From the NCBI RefSeq assembly GCF_021650705.1, contig NZ_CP087138.1:1612001-1676000 (forward strand): a DNA stretch of 64,000 bases, given 5' to 3'. Both the position numbers and the translations under genes were made by a program. The notes under the pieces were generated by a model, which worked only from the letters and a program-made list of their open reading frames with translations, made no database searches and had not been told where the DNA came from. Of the stretch, positions 48,804 to 58,790 are shown piece after piece (position 1 is the first letter of the stretch; each line of letters opens with the position of its first letter). The stretch comes from Pseudomonas sp. KNUC1026 (GTDB lineage: Bacteria; Pseudomonadota; Gammaproteobacteria; Pseudomonadales; Pseudomonadaceae).

Positions 48804-51403
48804 ACGCTTCGACCACAGGGATCTTCGCGTTGGCCGCTGCTTCACGGAAGCTGGCCATCTGATCGAACGACAGGTAGCGGTACACATCGGCCGCCATGGC
48901 GTCGATGTTCTTCGCGTAGGTCATGTACTCCTCGACCGTCGGCAGCTTGCCGAGGATCGATGCGACCGCCGCCAGTTCCGCAGAGGCCAGGTACACGTTG
49001 GCACCATCGCCCAGGCGGTTGGGGAAGTTGCGGGTGGAGGTGGAGACCACGGTGGAGTTGGATGCAACGCGCGCCTGGTTACCCATGCACAGCGAGCAGC
49101 CCGGCATTTCCATGCGCGCACCGGCCTTGCCGTAGATGCCGTAGTAGCCTTCCTCGGTCAGCTGATGCTGGTCCATCTTGGTCGGCGGCGACAGCCACAG
49201 GCGCGTCGGGATCGAGCCCTTGACCTTGTCCAGCAACTTGCCGGCCGCGCGGAAGTGGCCGATGTTGGTCATGCACGAACCGATGAACACCTCATCGATC
49301 TTCTCGCCCTGTACGCTCGACAGCAGGCGCGCGTCATCCGGATCGTTCGGCGCGCAGAGCACCGGCTCGGTCACGGTAGCCAGGTCGATCTCGATGATTT
49401 CGGCGTATTCGGCGTCGGCATCGGCGCTCATCAGCTGCGGGTTGGCGATCCACTCTTCCATGGCCTTGGCGCGGCGCTCCAGGGTGCGGGCGTCGCCGTA
49501 GCCTTCACTGATCATCCAGCGCAGCAGGGTGATGTTCGACTGCAGGTATTCGGCGATCGGCTTCTCCGGCAGCTTGATGGTGCAGCCGGCGGCAGAACGC
49601 TCGGCCGAAGCATCGGACAGCTCGAATGCTTGCTCGACGGTCAGCTCGTCCAGGCCTTCGATCTCGAGGATGCGGCCGGAGAAGATGTTCTTCTTGCCTT
49701 TCTTCTCGACGGTCAGCAGGCCCTTCTGGATGGCGAAATAGGGGATTGCGTGGACCAGGTCACGCAGGGTGATGCCCGGTTGCAGCTTGCCCTTGAAGCG
49801 CACCAGCACCGACTCGGGCATGTCCAGCGGCATGACGCCGGTGGCTGCGGCGAAGGCTACCAGGCCGGAACCGGCCGGGAAGGAAATGCCGATCGGGAAG
49901 CGGGTGTGCGAGTCGCCGCCGGTGCCGACGGTGTCAGGCAGCAGCATGCGGTTCAGCCAGCTGTGGATGATGCCGTCGCCCGGGCGCAGGGAGACGCCGC
50001 CACGGGTGCGGATGAAATCCGGCAGGGTGTGGTGGGTCTTGACGTCGATGGGCTTGGGGTAGGCAGCGGTGTGGCAGAACGACTGCATCACCAGGTCCGC
50101 GGAGAAGCCCAGGCAGGCGAGGTCTTTGAGCTCGTCGCGGGTCATCGGGCCGGTGGTGTCCTGGGAACCGACGGTGGTCATCTTCGGCTCGCAGTAGGTG
50201 CCGGGGCGCACGCCCTCGACGCCGCAGGCCTTGCCGACCATCTTCTGCGCCAGGGTGTAGCCCTTGCCGGTGTCGACAGGCTGCTCCGGGGTCTTGAACA
50301 GGTCCGAAGCACCCAGGCCCAGCTCGGCGCGGGCTTTTTCAGTCAGGCCGCGGCCCACGATCAGCGGGATACGGCCACCGGCGCGGACTTCGTCCAGCAA
50401 CACGGCGGTTTTCAGTTCGAAGGTAGTGATGACCTCGTCAGTGCCGTGCTTGCACACCTTGCCGGCGTGCGGGTACACGTCGATGACATCACCCATGTTG
50501 ATGTTCGACACGTCGAACTCGATCGGCAGGGCACCGGCGTCTTCCATGGTGTTGTAGAAAATCGGGGCGATCTTGCTGCCGAAGCAGAAACCACCGGCGC
50601 GCTTGTTCGGCACGTACGGGATGTCGTCGCCGAAGAACCACAGCACCGAGTTGGTAGCCGACTTGCGCGAGGAACCGGTGCCGACCACGTCGCCCACGTA
50701 GGCGACCGGGAAACCCTTCTCACGCAGCGCTTCGTACTGCTTCAGCGGGCCGATGGCGCCTTGTTGCTCGGGCTCGATGCCGTCGCGGGCCATTTTCAGC
50801 ATGGCCAGGGCGTGCAGCGGGATGTCCGGACGCGACCAGGCGTCGGGCGCAGGGGAGAGGTCGTCGGTGTTGGTCTCGCCAGTGACCTTGAAGACGGTCA
50901 GGCTGTACTTGCTCGGCGATCGGCGCGCGCTTGGTGAACCACTCGCCGGCAGCCCAGGATTCGAGCACAGCTTTGGCGGCGGCGTTGCCTGCCTTGGCTT
51001 TTTCGGCCACATCGTGGAAAGCGTCGAACATCAGCAAGGTGTGCTTGAGCTGTTCGGCAGCGACGTTGGCGAGCTCGGCGTTGTCGAGCAGTTCGACCAG
51101 GGTGGCGATGTTGTAGCCGCCCTGCATGGTACCCAGCAGTTCGGTCGCGCGCTTGGCGTCGATCAACGGGGATTTTGCTTCACCCTTGGCCAGTGCGGAG
51201 AGAAAGCCTGCCTTGACGTAGGCGGCTTCATCGACCCCTGGTGGGACGCGGTTGGTAATCAGGTCAACGAGGAAGGCTTCTTCGCCGGCGGGCGGGTTTT
51301 TCAGCAGCTCGACCAGGCCTGCGGTTTGTTCGGCGTTCAACGGCTGGGGAACGATCCCCTGCTCGGCCCGCTCTTCGACGTGTTTGCGGTAGGCTTCAAG
51401 CAC
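48802..51403 (-). CDS. acnB: Bifunctional aconitate hydratase 2/2-methylisocitrate dehydratase, frameshifted
   Basis: AcnB is the main TCA-cycle aconitase. The protein of about 867 residues opens [20 protein letters not shown] after a GTG start and has the HEAT-like N-terminal domain, [20 protein letters not shown], and Fe-S cluster ligands in [15 protein letters not shown] and [14 protein letters not shown]. One extra base at about 50911 breaks the frame between APIAE and [20 protein letters not shown]. The disruption of a central enzyme supports a sequencing error. Confidence 0.95.
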
Positions 51404-51515
51404 AGTAATACCCTCATCAGTGGTCCCGGCACGGGACGCTCATCCAGTGAAATACCGCTCCCGTGCGCGCCACGGCTTCATGAGCCGCTCGGCCAGGGTT
51501 TCGGCACTCCATACA

Positions 51516-51639
51516 GAAGCTGCTTTCAAAGTTTTACGCCGCGCAACGGTAGAGCTTGATGAGGGCTGGCACGGGGCAGAACCCGGTGCCACACCGTTGC
51601 GAGGATCGACTGTGCTCGTGACGCTTTGAAAACAGCTTC
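51516..51639. other. Nested three-tier inverted-repeat element (possible structured RNA or MITE-like element)
   Basis: In the 406-base gap between acnB and the next gene, three inverted repeats are nested. The outer arms are GAAGCTGCTTTCAAAG (51516-51531) and CTTTGAAAACAGCTTC (51624-51639), with one mismatch. The middle arms are CGCAACGGT (51542-51550) and ACCGTTGCG (51593-51601), perfect. The inner hairpin is TGGCACGGG (51567-51575) with CCCGGTGCCA (51582-51591). A transcript of either strand would fold into one long hairpin-like structure. It could be a small RNA, part of the acnB leader, or a small inverted-repeat element. A further short hairpin (ATGCGGC/GCCGCAT) follows near 51662-51680. 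Confidence 0.6.
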
Positions 51640-51726
51640 CAACGGATCTAGTCGCTCAAGGATGCGGCGCGATGCCGCATGCCCGGGGCGGTAGGATTCT
51701 ACGGCAATTTTGCGCTGAAAGTAAGT

Positions 51727-51772
51727 TTAGCCCTACAAGCCCGAGGGTGAAACTCATTAGACATAGGGCTAA
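51727..51772. promoter_or_regulatory. Inverted repeat upstream of the DUF1289 gene
   Basis: TTAGCCCTA (51727-51735) and TAGGGCTAA (51764-51772) are perfect nine-base inverted arms 28 bases apart, ending 38 bases before the next start. They could be an operator or a leader stem. Confidence 0.4.
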
Positions 51773-51809
51773 CATGCGCCTCTGTCCGGTTTTCTGAAGT
51801 GTTTTCGCA

Positions 51810-52277
51810 ATGCCCAACCAGTCGATCAAGACGCCCTGCGTCGGCCTCTGCTCTACCGTCTACGGGGACGCAGTGTGCCGAGGCTGCAAGCGTTTTCACC
51901 ATGAAGTGGTGAACTGGAACGGCTATGACGAGGCGCAGAAGCGTGCCGTGTGGCTGCGCCTGGAGCGGCTGCTGGTACAGGTGATGCAGGCCAAGCTCGA
52001 GGTGTTCGACGCAGGCCTGCTGCGCCAGCAACTGACCCAGCGGCAGGTCCGCTTCGTGGCCAGCCAGTCGGAATACACCTGGGCCTACCAGTTGATCGCC
52101 CGGGGCGCGCGGATGATCAACAAGGTCGAGCTTTACGGGTTCGTGTTGCTGCCGGAGTTTCGCGACTGGTCGCTGCCGGATTTGCGCGAGGCGATCGACC
52201 GGGAGTTCTTTCTGCTGTCGGAGGCGCATTACGAGCGCTACATCGCCCCGGCGTTCCTGCGCGAGGCGATGGAGTAG
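51810..52277 (+). CDS. DUF1289-domain protein (Cys-rich, probable Fe-S or zinc binding)
   Basis: The 155-residue protein starts MPNQSIKTPCVGLCSTVYGD with AVCRGCKRFHHEVVNWNGYD, the DUF1289 pattern of four Cys (CxxxC...CxxC). The remaining 100 residues are helical (LERLLVQVMQAKLEVFDAGL; EYTWAYQLIARGARMINKVE), a common extension in Pseudomonas. Function is unknown; a metal-binding regulatory or maturation role is inferred from the Cys set. Confidence 0.85.
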   Translation: MPNQSIKTPCVGLCSTVYGDAVCRGCKRFHHEVVNWNGYDEAQKRAVWLRLERLLVQVMQAKLEVFDAGLLRQQLTQRQVRFVASQSEYTWAYQLIARGARMINKVELYGFVLLPEFRDWSLPDLREAIDREFFLLSEAHYERYIAPAFLREAME

Positions 52278-52283
52278 GCCGGC

Positions 52284-52637
52284 TCAGCTGCGGCTGAGCT
52301 GGCCAGCGCCCTGCAGGATCACCTTCAGCGCCTCTTCCAGTTCGTCGAGGTCTGCAGCGTCGCTTGCGTGAGTGATCTGCAGGCGCAGGTCACCGCCGAA
52401 CAGGTCGGCGTCCTCGGCTTGCACTTCGATTTCCAGCGACGTTGCACTCAAGCTGACGGACAGCCCCTGTACGCCCACCGGCTCGTCTTCGTCGAAAGCG
52501 ATGTCGACTTCATCCTCGCCGGGATAGCGCGACATCAGGAACATGCGCCCATCGGTGGCCTGGCAGGCCAGCAGCGCCAGGTTGTCTTCTTCTTCGTCGC
52601 ACGGGTTGCCCATCAGCAGGGCGGCGGTGATCTGCAT
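52284..52637 (-). CDS. Conserved hypothetical acidic protein (117 residues)
   Basis: The 117-residue protein (MQITAALLMGNPCDEEEDNL; MFLMSRYPGEDEVDIAFDED; LFGGDLRLQITHASDAADLD) is strongly acidic and predicted to be beta-rich with a final helix. No signal or membrane segment is seen. I do not recognise a family. Its stop is six bases from the stop of the convergent DUF1289 gene. Confidence 0.7.
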   Translation of the reverse strand: MQITAALLMGNPCDEEEDNLALLACQATDGRMFLMSRYPGEDEVDIAFDEDEPVGVQGLSVSLSATSLEIEVQAEDADLFGGDLRLQITHASDAADLDELEEALKVILQGAGQLSRS

Positions 52638-52702
52638 GGGGCAGGCTCCGGTTGGGCTGTGAAGGCGCCATTGTCGCAGAGCGATGCCAAGGCGTCATGT
52701 GC

Positions 52703-53978
52703 TCAGCGGTTGACCACCCGTGCCGGCAGCGCCCATGCCAGCAGGCAACTGGCCAGGAGGCTCGCGGCGAACAGCCACAGCGCAATCTGCGGGCTGTGAA
52801 AGCGCTGCATTACCGCACCCATGAGGGTGTTGCCTACAAGCCCGGCGATGTTGGCCAGCGAGCAGGCCAGCGCAAAGCCGGTGGCCGAGGCAGCGCCCCT
52901 GAGAAAGGTGGCCGGCAGGCTGAAAAACGCCGGGAGCGCGCCGAGAATCGCCGCCGTGGCCAAGGAGAACAGCGCCACGGTGGCCGCCAGGTTGCCGATG
53001 AAAAAGGTGCTGGCGAACAGGCTGGCGGCACCTGCGATAAACGGCCCGATGATGTGCCAGCGGCGCTCGCGCAAATGATCGGAAGTGGCGCCCAGCACCA
53101 GCATGCCGACTACCCCGGCCATGCTCGGAATCGCCACTCAGCCAGCCGATGCGTGCAGGGTCGGCGACGCCTGCGTCACGGATGAAGGTCGGCAGCCAGA
53201 AACCCATGGCATAAGCGCTAAGCAGGATCGAAAAGTCGATGCCGCCCAGCATCCACACCTTGCGGTCGAAAAAGCCATCGCTGAAACGGCTGCCGCCCGG
53301 GTTGGCGGCCTCGTCCCCGGCCAGAGCCTCGGCCAGTTGCGCTTTTTCATCGACCGAAAGCCAGGGCGCCTGGCCGATGGTGTCGGGTAGCAGCTTCAGG
53401 CACAGCACACCCAGCAGCACCGAGGGAACCGCCTCGAGCAGAAACAGCCACTGCCAACCGGCCAGCCCGGCCTGGCCGTCGAAATGCCCCATGATCCAGC
53501 CCGAGAGCGGCGCGCCGATCAGGTTGGACAGCGGCAGCCCGAGCATGAACAGCGCGATGATCCGCCCACGTCGCCAGGAGGGAAACCATTGGGTCAGGTA
53601 ATAAAGCACACCGGGCAGAAACCCGGCTTCGGCCACCCCCAGCAGAAAGCGCAGCAGATAGAAGCTTTCGGCACTGCGCACCAACAGGGTAAGGCCTGAC
53701 AACACACCCCAACTGATCATGATGCGGGCGATCCAGCGCCGCGCACCGACCTTGGCCAGGACCAGGTTGCTGGGCACCTCGAACAGGATGTAGCCGACAA
53801 AGAACAACCCCGCCCCCAGCCCATAGGCGGCCTCGCTCAGTTGCAACTGGCCGAGCATCTGCAACTTGGCGAAGCCGACGTTGATACGGTCCAGATAGGC
53901 GGCCAGGTAGCACAGGCACAGGAAGGGAATCAGGCGCCAGGTGACCTTGCGGTACAGCGCATCTAGAGGGGCTGGCAT
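52703..53978 (-). CDS. MFS transporter, anion:cation symporter (phthalate permease-like) family, frameshifted
   Basis: A twelve-helix carrier of about 425 residues. It starts PAPLDALYRKVTWRLIPFLC and has YLAAYLDRINVGFAKLQMLG and LLGVAEAGFLPGVLYYLTQW, the ACS-family signatures seen in tartrate, glucarate and phthalate carriers. A one-base insertion at about 53139 shifts the frame; GWL should run into VAIPSMAGVVGMLVLGATSD. The substrate is unknown; no catabolic genes adjoin it. Confidence 0.88.
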
Positions 53979-54037
53979 GGGCAACTCCGGGGTGGTGAAC
54001 GGTGAGTATTCACGGCCCCGGCGCTACCCGGCAAGTG

Positions 54038-54718
54038 TCAGCGCTTGCGCAGTACGTACACTCGCCACATGGCGTAGAGCGGGATGAAGTCAAGAGACCT
54101 CTGGACGATGAAGCCTGCGTCCTTGAATTCCTGCTCGACGACCTCGCGCGGCAGCACGAAGCGGTTCTGGTAGTCATTGGTTTTGCCTTGTGCCACACGG
54201 CGGGCATCCTGGCGGCGGCGCCTGGCGGCCTTGAGATTGCCATCAACCCACAGCGAGACGATCACCGAATCGCGGCTGACCCGGTGGAACTCCTTGAGCA
54301 GCGCTGCGCGGTGTTCGCTCTCGCCGATGTGGTGCAGCAGGCGCATGCAGAACACGCTGTCCACTGACTGGTCGGGCAAGTCGATAGCGAACGCGCTGGT
54401 TTGCAGCGTGCGCACCTTGCGCACAACCTCAGGCGGCTGGCAGGCGCGGGCGGTGGCGATCATGTCGGCGGAGTTGTCGGCACCGATGATCCGGCGCCCC
54501 GGGCGCTCGGCGAGCATCGGCCAGAAACGCCCAGCGCCACAGGGCAGGTCGAGCACCAGGTCGGGCTCTCCGGCAAGCGCCAAGGCCTTGCGCGCCATCT
54601 GCACATCACGCTGATGGGAGAGGCGGCGAGCCAGGCCATCCTGATGCTTGTGAAAATATTCACGCGCGTGCTCTGGGCCGTATTTATTGGAAAAAGGAAG
54701 CTCGATGGGGCTGTTCAT
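54038..54718 (-). CDS. Class I SAM-dependent methyltransferase
   Basis: The 226-residue protein has motif I LVLDLPCGAGRFWPML near residue 57, an acidic second-strand loop IIGADNSADMI, and DSVFCMRLLHHIGESEHRAA with motif III. The C-terminal part is basic (KAARRRRQDARRVAQGKTND). The Arg-rich stretch may help it reach membranes or nucleic acid. The ATG at 54718 (MNSPIELPF) is preferred to upstream in-frame starts because of the AAGGA site. The substrate is unknown. Confidence 0.85.
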   Translation of the reverse strand: MNSPIELPFSNKYGPEHAREYFHKHQDGLARRLSHQRDVQMARKALALAGEPDLVLDLPCGAGRFWPMLAERPGRRIIGADNSADMIATARACQPPEVVRKVRTLQTSAFAIDLPDQSVDSVFCMRLLHHIGESEHRAALLKEFHRVSRDSVIVSLWVDGNLKAARRRRQDARRVAQGKTNDYQNRFVLPREVVEQEFKDAGFIVQRSLDFIPLYAMWRVYVLRKR

Positions 54719-54841
54719 GCACGTTAGTCCTTCTGCAACGGTGCGCATAGGTTGACGGCGCACCGGTGCCGAGGCAGTCAACGGTATGTGAACAGAAGGT
54801 AAAAGCGCTTTCCCCTTCTAGATCAAGCATTTCAGGATGTT

Positions 54842-55705
54842 TCAGCTTGCGTAGCGTTTAGCCCCTGCCACACATACCACTGCAAGCAAGGTCACCCCCA
54901 GCATGCCGCTGCTGACCGGCTCGTGCAGCAACAGCGCTGCCAAAGCCAGCCCCATGAACGGTTGCAGCAGTTGCAGCTGGCCCACCGCTGCGATACCGCC
55001 CTGGGCCAGCCCGCGGTACCAGAACACAAAGCCGATCAGCATGCTGAACAACGAGACATAACCCAACCCCGCCCAGGCCTGCGGGCTGATCGTGGTGAAG
55101 CTTGCGGGTTGGGTAAGCAGCGCGACCGGAAGCATCAACGGCAACGCCAGCAGCAGCGCCCAACTGATGACCTGCCAGCCGCCCAGTTGCCGTGCCAGCC
55201 GCCCACCTTCGGCGTAGCCCAGCCCGCACAGCATCACGGCTGCAACCATCAGGGCGTCGCCCTGCAGTGAGGTTCCGCTGCCATTGGCGGCCGAATAGCC
55301 GGCCACACAGGCCGCGCCTGCCAGCGAAAACAGCCAGAAGCCCAGGCGCGGCCGCTCGCCGCCCCGCAGCACCGCGAAGGTGGCCGTACACAGCGGCAAC
55401 AGGCCCACGAAAACGATCGAGTGCGCAGAGGTGACATGCTGCAGGGCCAAGGCGGTCAACAAAGGGAAGCCCACCACTACGCCCAAGGCTGTGACTGCCA
55501 GCGGCAGCAGTACTTGACGCGCCGGCCATGGCTGGCGTGCCAGCCATAGCAGCAGACCGGCCAGCACAGCCGCAAGGGTGGCCCGTGCGCCGGTCAGGAA
55601 GGTTGCTGGCAGGTCCGCTACCGCCAGCCGTGTGGCGGGGAGGGAGCCTGCGAAAATAGCCACGCCTATGAAACCGTTTATCCAGCCCCGGGTTGTGATG
55701 TGCAT
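54842..55705 (-). CDS. EamA/DMT-family transporter
   Basis: The 287-residue protein has ten hydrophobic helices in two EamA repeats (FIGVAIFAGSLPATRLAVAD; VISWALLLALPLMLPVALLT), with SAHSIVFVGLLPLCTATFAV and LIGFVFWYRGLAQGGIAAVG as repeat ends. Such carriers export amino acids or metabolites. It is divergent from a MocR regulator, a common regulator-target pairing. The ATG at 55705 (MHITTRGW) is used. Confidence 0.88.
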   Translation of the reverse strand: MHITTRGWINGFIGVAIFAGSLPATRLAVADLPATFLTGARATLAAVLAGLLLWLARQPWPARQVLLPLAVTALGVVVGFPLLTALALQHVTSAHSIVFVGLLPLCTATFAVLRGGERPRLGFWLFSLAGAACVAGYSAANGSGTSLQGDALMVAAVMLCGLGYAEGGRLARQLGGWQVISWALLLALPLMLPVALLTQPASFTTISPQAWAGLGYVSLFSMLIGFVFWYRGLAQGGIAAVGQLQLLQPFMGLALAALLLHEPVSSGMLGVTLLAVVCVAGAKRYAS

Positions 55706-55762
55706 GCCGCGCTCCTTTTCAATAGCGGCAGTAGAACAGTCGGGACGCTGGGCAAACCAGTG

Positions 55763-55790
55763 ACAGTCCAATACAGTTGGCAGTAACTGT
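55763..55790. promoter_or_regulatory. ACAGT repeats in the eamA/mocR intergenic region
   Basis: ACAGT occurs as a direct repeat ten bases apart (55763 and 55773) and then inverted as ACTGT (55786-55790). This is a candidate MocR operator for the divergent pair. Confidence 0.35.
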
Positions 55791-55857
55791 TAGGGTGTAA
55801 AAGCCAGTACGCAAGAGGGCGTAGAGTGAAGAGGGCGGCACACGAATCAATGCGGTG

Positions 55858-57210
55858 ATGGATCATGTCAATCAAGGAATCGCCGCACGCATCTGGCCTG
55901 CCGGGGCGCGGCTGCCTTCGGTACGTGGCCAGGCGCGTAGCTTGAAGGTGTCGGTTTCCACGGTGGTCGAGGCCTATGAAAGGCTGTGCGCCGAAGGCGT
56001 GCTGCTCTCGCGGCCTGGTTCGGGGTTTTATGTAGCCGGGCCAGCCGCGCCGTTGACGTTGACCCAGGTAGCTCCGCAGCTGGACCGGGCGATCGACCCC
56101 TTGTGGGTGTCGCGCCAGGCCCTTGAAACCGATGCCTCCCTGTCGAAGCCCGGCTGCGGCTGGCTGCCGCCGGCCTGGCTCTACGAGCAAGGCGTGCGCC
56201 GGGCGCTGCGTGCGCTGGCCCGCAGCGACACGCTGGAGCTGGCCCGAGTATGCAACGCCCCTGGGCCATCCCGGCTTGCGCCAGTTCCTCTCCCGCCGCC
56301 TGGCCAGCGCTGCCATCGAGGCGCCGCCTGAACGAATCATGCTGGCCGAATCCGGCACCCAGGCCATCGATCTGGTGTGCCGTTTTCTGCTGCAGCCAGG
56401 TGACACGGTACTGGTGGACGACCCGCGCCATTTCAACTTCCACGCGCTGCTCAAGGCCCATCGTGTCCGGTGGTCGGCGTGCCCTATACGCCAGCCGGCC
56501 CGGACCTGGAGGCATTCGCTGTGGCGCTGCATGAACACGCGCCCAGGCTCTATATCACCAACTCGGGCGTGCACAACCCAACTGGGGCGGCGCTCTCGCC
56601 GGTGGTTGCCCATCGGTTGCTCAAGCTTGCGGAAGCGCACGGCCTGGTGATCGTCGAAGACGACATCTTCGCGGACTTCGAAGTAAGCCCCGCGCCCAGG
56701 CTGGCGGCGTTCGATGGCCTGGCGCGGGTGATCCATATCGGCAGCTTCTCCAAGACGGTCTCAGCCTCGGTGCGCTGTGGCTACGTAGCGGCGCGGGGTG
56801 ACTGGATAGATGCGCTGGTGGATCTGAAGATCGCCACCAACTTCGGCGGCGGCCGGCTGGCCGCTGAATTGATCCTGAGGGTGTTGACCGACAGCGGTTA
56901 TCGCCGGCACATGGACAGCGTGCGGCTTTACCTGGCGGATCAGCGAATGCGTGTGGCGGAGCGTCTCGGAGCGTTGGGCATTGCGCCCTGGATCGTGCCG
57001 CAGGCGGGGATATTCCTGTGGTGCAGGTTGCCGGAGGGTGTAGACGCAGCCGAGTTGGCGCAGGCCTGCCTGAAAGAGGGCGTGGTATTGGCGCCGGGGA
57101 ATGTCTTCAGCCAGTCACAGAGCCAGCAGGGGTTCATGCGGTTCAATGTGGCGCAGATGGAAGATGAGAGAGTGTTCCAGGCCCTGCGCAAAGCGCTGCA
57201 GGCACTGTAG
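55858..57210 (+). CDS. MocR/GntR-family regulator with aminotransferase-like domain, two compensating frameshifts
   Basis: A protein of about 450 residues. The N-terminal GntR winged helix contains WPAGARLPSVRGQARSLKVS and VVEAYERLCAEGVLLSRPGSG. The type I aminotransferase domain has IMLAESGTQAIDLVCRFLLQ, YITNSGVHNPTGAALSP and the PLP-lysine region HIGSFSKTVSASVRCGYVA. One base is gained at about 56244 and one lost at 56470. The first helix looks slightly short, so the true start may lie upstream. It probably controls the divergent EamA exporter in response to an amino compound or PLP. Confidence 0.87.
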
Positions 57211-57252
57211 CGTCGCCCGTTGCACGGCGCCCGGCGAGCCGGCCTCCCACTG
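57207..57252 (-). repeat. REP-like sequence left of the insertion sequence
   Basis: Read on the minus strand it begins GTGGGAGGCCGGCTCGCCGG and continues with GGGCGCCGTGCAACGGG. The latter 17 bases also occur in the right-hand copy at 58739-58790. Confidence 0.65.
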
Positions 57253-57311
57253 TTCTGGCTCTTGGAAGAAGTCACGATTGATCTGCGCCCCTTTTGTTGG
57301 ACACCATTCTG

Positions 57312-58684
57312 CTAGGCCATTGCCACCTGAGTCCTGTACGCCACAGGGCTCAGACCGCCCAGTTTCATCTTGATGCGATCGTGGTTGTAGTAATGAATGT
57401 ACTCATCGATCGCAGCCGCCAGTTCTGCCGTACTGGTGAAACGCTGTCGATAATACATCTCCGATTTCAACGTGCCGAAGAAACTTTCCATCGCCGCGTT
57501 ATCCAGGCAGTTGCCCCGGCGTGACATGCTCTGCGTCAGCCCGCGTTCCGCCAGTCGATGGCGATAACGGTAGTACTGGTACTGCCATCCCTGATCCGAG
57601 TGCATCAACGGGCAAATGCCTTCGGGTAACTTCGCCAGGGCCTTGTCCAGCATCCGCCCGACCAGCGCGTAATGCGGCGAAGTATCGACCTGGTAAGCCA
57701 CGATCTCTCCATTGAACAAGTCCAGTACCGGCGAAAGGTAAAGCCGCTCGCCGTTGACCTTGAACTCGGTGACGTCCGTGACCCATTTGCAGTTGGGTCG
57801 ATCCGTGTCGAACTGCCTTTCCAGAATGTTCTCTGCAATGCGCCCAGGCTCCCCTCGGAAAGACTTGTAGCGCTTGGGGCGAACTGTGCACTTCAGGCCC
57901 AGCTCGGCCATCAATCTGCGTACTCGCTTGCCGTTGACGACATGCCCCTCATTGCCCAGCGCAGCCTCTATCCGCCGATAACCGTATCGACCTTTATGCT
58001 GCGTCTGAATGCTCTGGATCAGTGCTTTCAGCGGGGCGTGCTTGTCCGGGGCAGCCATTGCCTTGAGCTGGTAATAGTAAGTGCTGCGCGACAAGCCAAT
58101 CAGGCTGAGCAGGTTATCCAGCGGAAACTGTGAGCGCAGCTCGCTGACTATCCGGGCTTTTTCTGCTCGAGTTCTCGTAGCCTCGCTTTCTCCTCGCGAA
58201 GCTCCTTGAGCTTTTTTAGGTAGGCGTTCTCCATGCGAAGGAATTCGACTTCTGCCAGCAAATTCTTGTAGGCGCGCTGTTCTTTGGTCAGTGGCGTGGC
58301 GACTTTCGACTTGGTGGGTTTCTTTGGCATGGCGGGAGGCTTTCCTATCTTTCGTGTAGCCAAGGCTGGAAGTCCGCCACTGTAATACTGCTGCTCCCAG
58401 CTGCCTATCTGAGTGGAACAGACCAGGTTGAAAACCGCAGCGGTGCGGCGCAGTGACAGTTTCTCCCGCCACATGTGCTGGAGCACGGAAAGTTTGAACT
58501 GGGGGGTGTGATCCTTGCCACGTGGTTTGAGGCTGGCTTCGCCGTGCAGGCGATAAGCTTCGACCCAACGGCGAAGCAGTGAAGGGTCCATGCCGAATTG
58601 CTCGGCGATGAAGCGAAAGCCGAAGCCGCGCTCGAGGAAGGCCTGGATAGCGGATAGCTTGAACTGATTGGTGTACTTCTGCAT
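57312..58684 (-). CDS. IS3-family transposase OrfAB (programmed -1 frameshift fusion)
   Basis: The catalytic OrfB frame (stop at 57312) is the integrase core with the DDE triad: Asp in WVTDVTEFKV, Asp in LMHSDQGWQYQY and Glu in NAAMESFFGTLKSE. The N-terminal region GRYGYRRIEAALGNEGHVVN is typical of this family. Its frame is -1 relative to orfA, and the two join at the slippery A-run at 58211-58217. The fusion would be about 457 residues long. Confidence 0.9.
58148..58684 (-). CDS. IS3-family transposase OrfA
   Basis: The 178-residue protein has two N-terminal helix-turn-helix regions (FGFRFIAEQFGMDPSLLRRW; LSLRRTAAVFNLVCSTQIGS) and a C-terminal leucine-zipper-like coiled coil (LLAEVEFLRMENAYLKKLKE). 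This is the long OrfA of the IS150 group. It binds the terminal repeats and is also the N-terminal part of the OrfAB transposase. Confidence 0.93.
   Translation of the reverse strand: MQKYTNQFKLSAIQAFLERGFGFRFIAEQFGMDPSLLRRWVEAYRLHGEASLKPRGKDHTPQFKLSVLQHMWREKLSLRRTAAVFNLVCSTQIGSWEQQYYSGGLPALATRKIGKPPAMPKKPTKSKVATPLTKEQRAYKNLLAEVEFLRMENAYLKKLKELREEKARLRELEQKKPG
58211..58217 (-). other. Programmed -1 frameshift site of the IS
   Basis: Read on the minus strand, the heptamer A-AAA-AAG is in the orfA zero frame (CTA AAA AAG) about 65 bases before the orfA stop. It is the classic -1 slippery sequence of IS3-family elements. Confidence 0.88.
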
Positions 58685-58738
58685 GTGGAGCTCCCCTGGA
58701 GTTGGTTGGTGTGTCCAACTTCAGGGCGCAGATCAGAT

Positions 58739-58790
58739 TGTGGGAGGGCGGCTTGCCGCGCGACGGGCGCCGTGCAACGGGTGAGTCAGG
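58739..58790 (+). repeat. REP-like sequence right of the insertion sequence
   Basis: It begins GTGGGAGGGCGGCTTGCCGC and contains the same GGGCGCCGTGCAACGGG block as the left copy, in opposite orientation. Without the IS the two would lie about 30 bases apart. Confidence 0.65.

Larger units (their letters stand above)
57279..58735 (-). mobile_element. IS3-family insertion sequence (IS150-like), complete
   Basis: A 1457-bp element with imperfect terminal inverted repeats: left TGATCTGCGCCCCTTTTGTT, right (reversed) TGATCTGCGCCCTGAAGTTG, both followed by GGACAC. It starts with TG and ends with CA, and GAT is duplicated at both sides (57276-57278 and 58736-58738), as expected for this family. 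It carries orfA and orfB with a programmed frameshift site, and appears intact. Confidence 0.95.
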
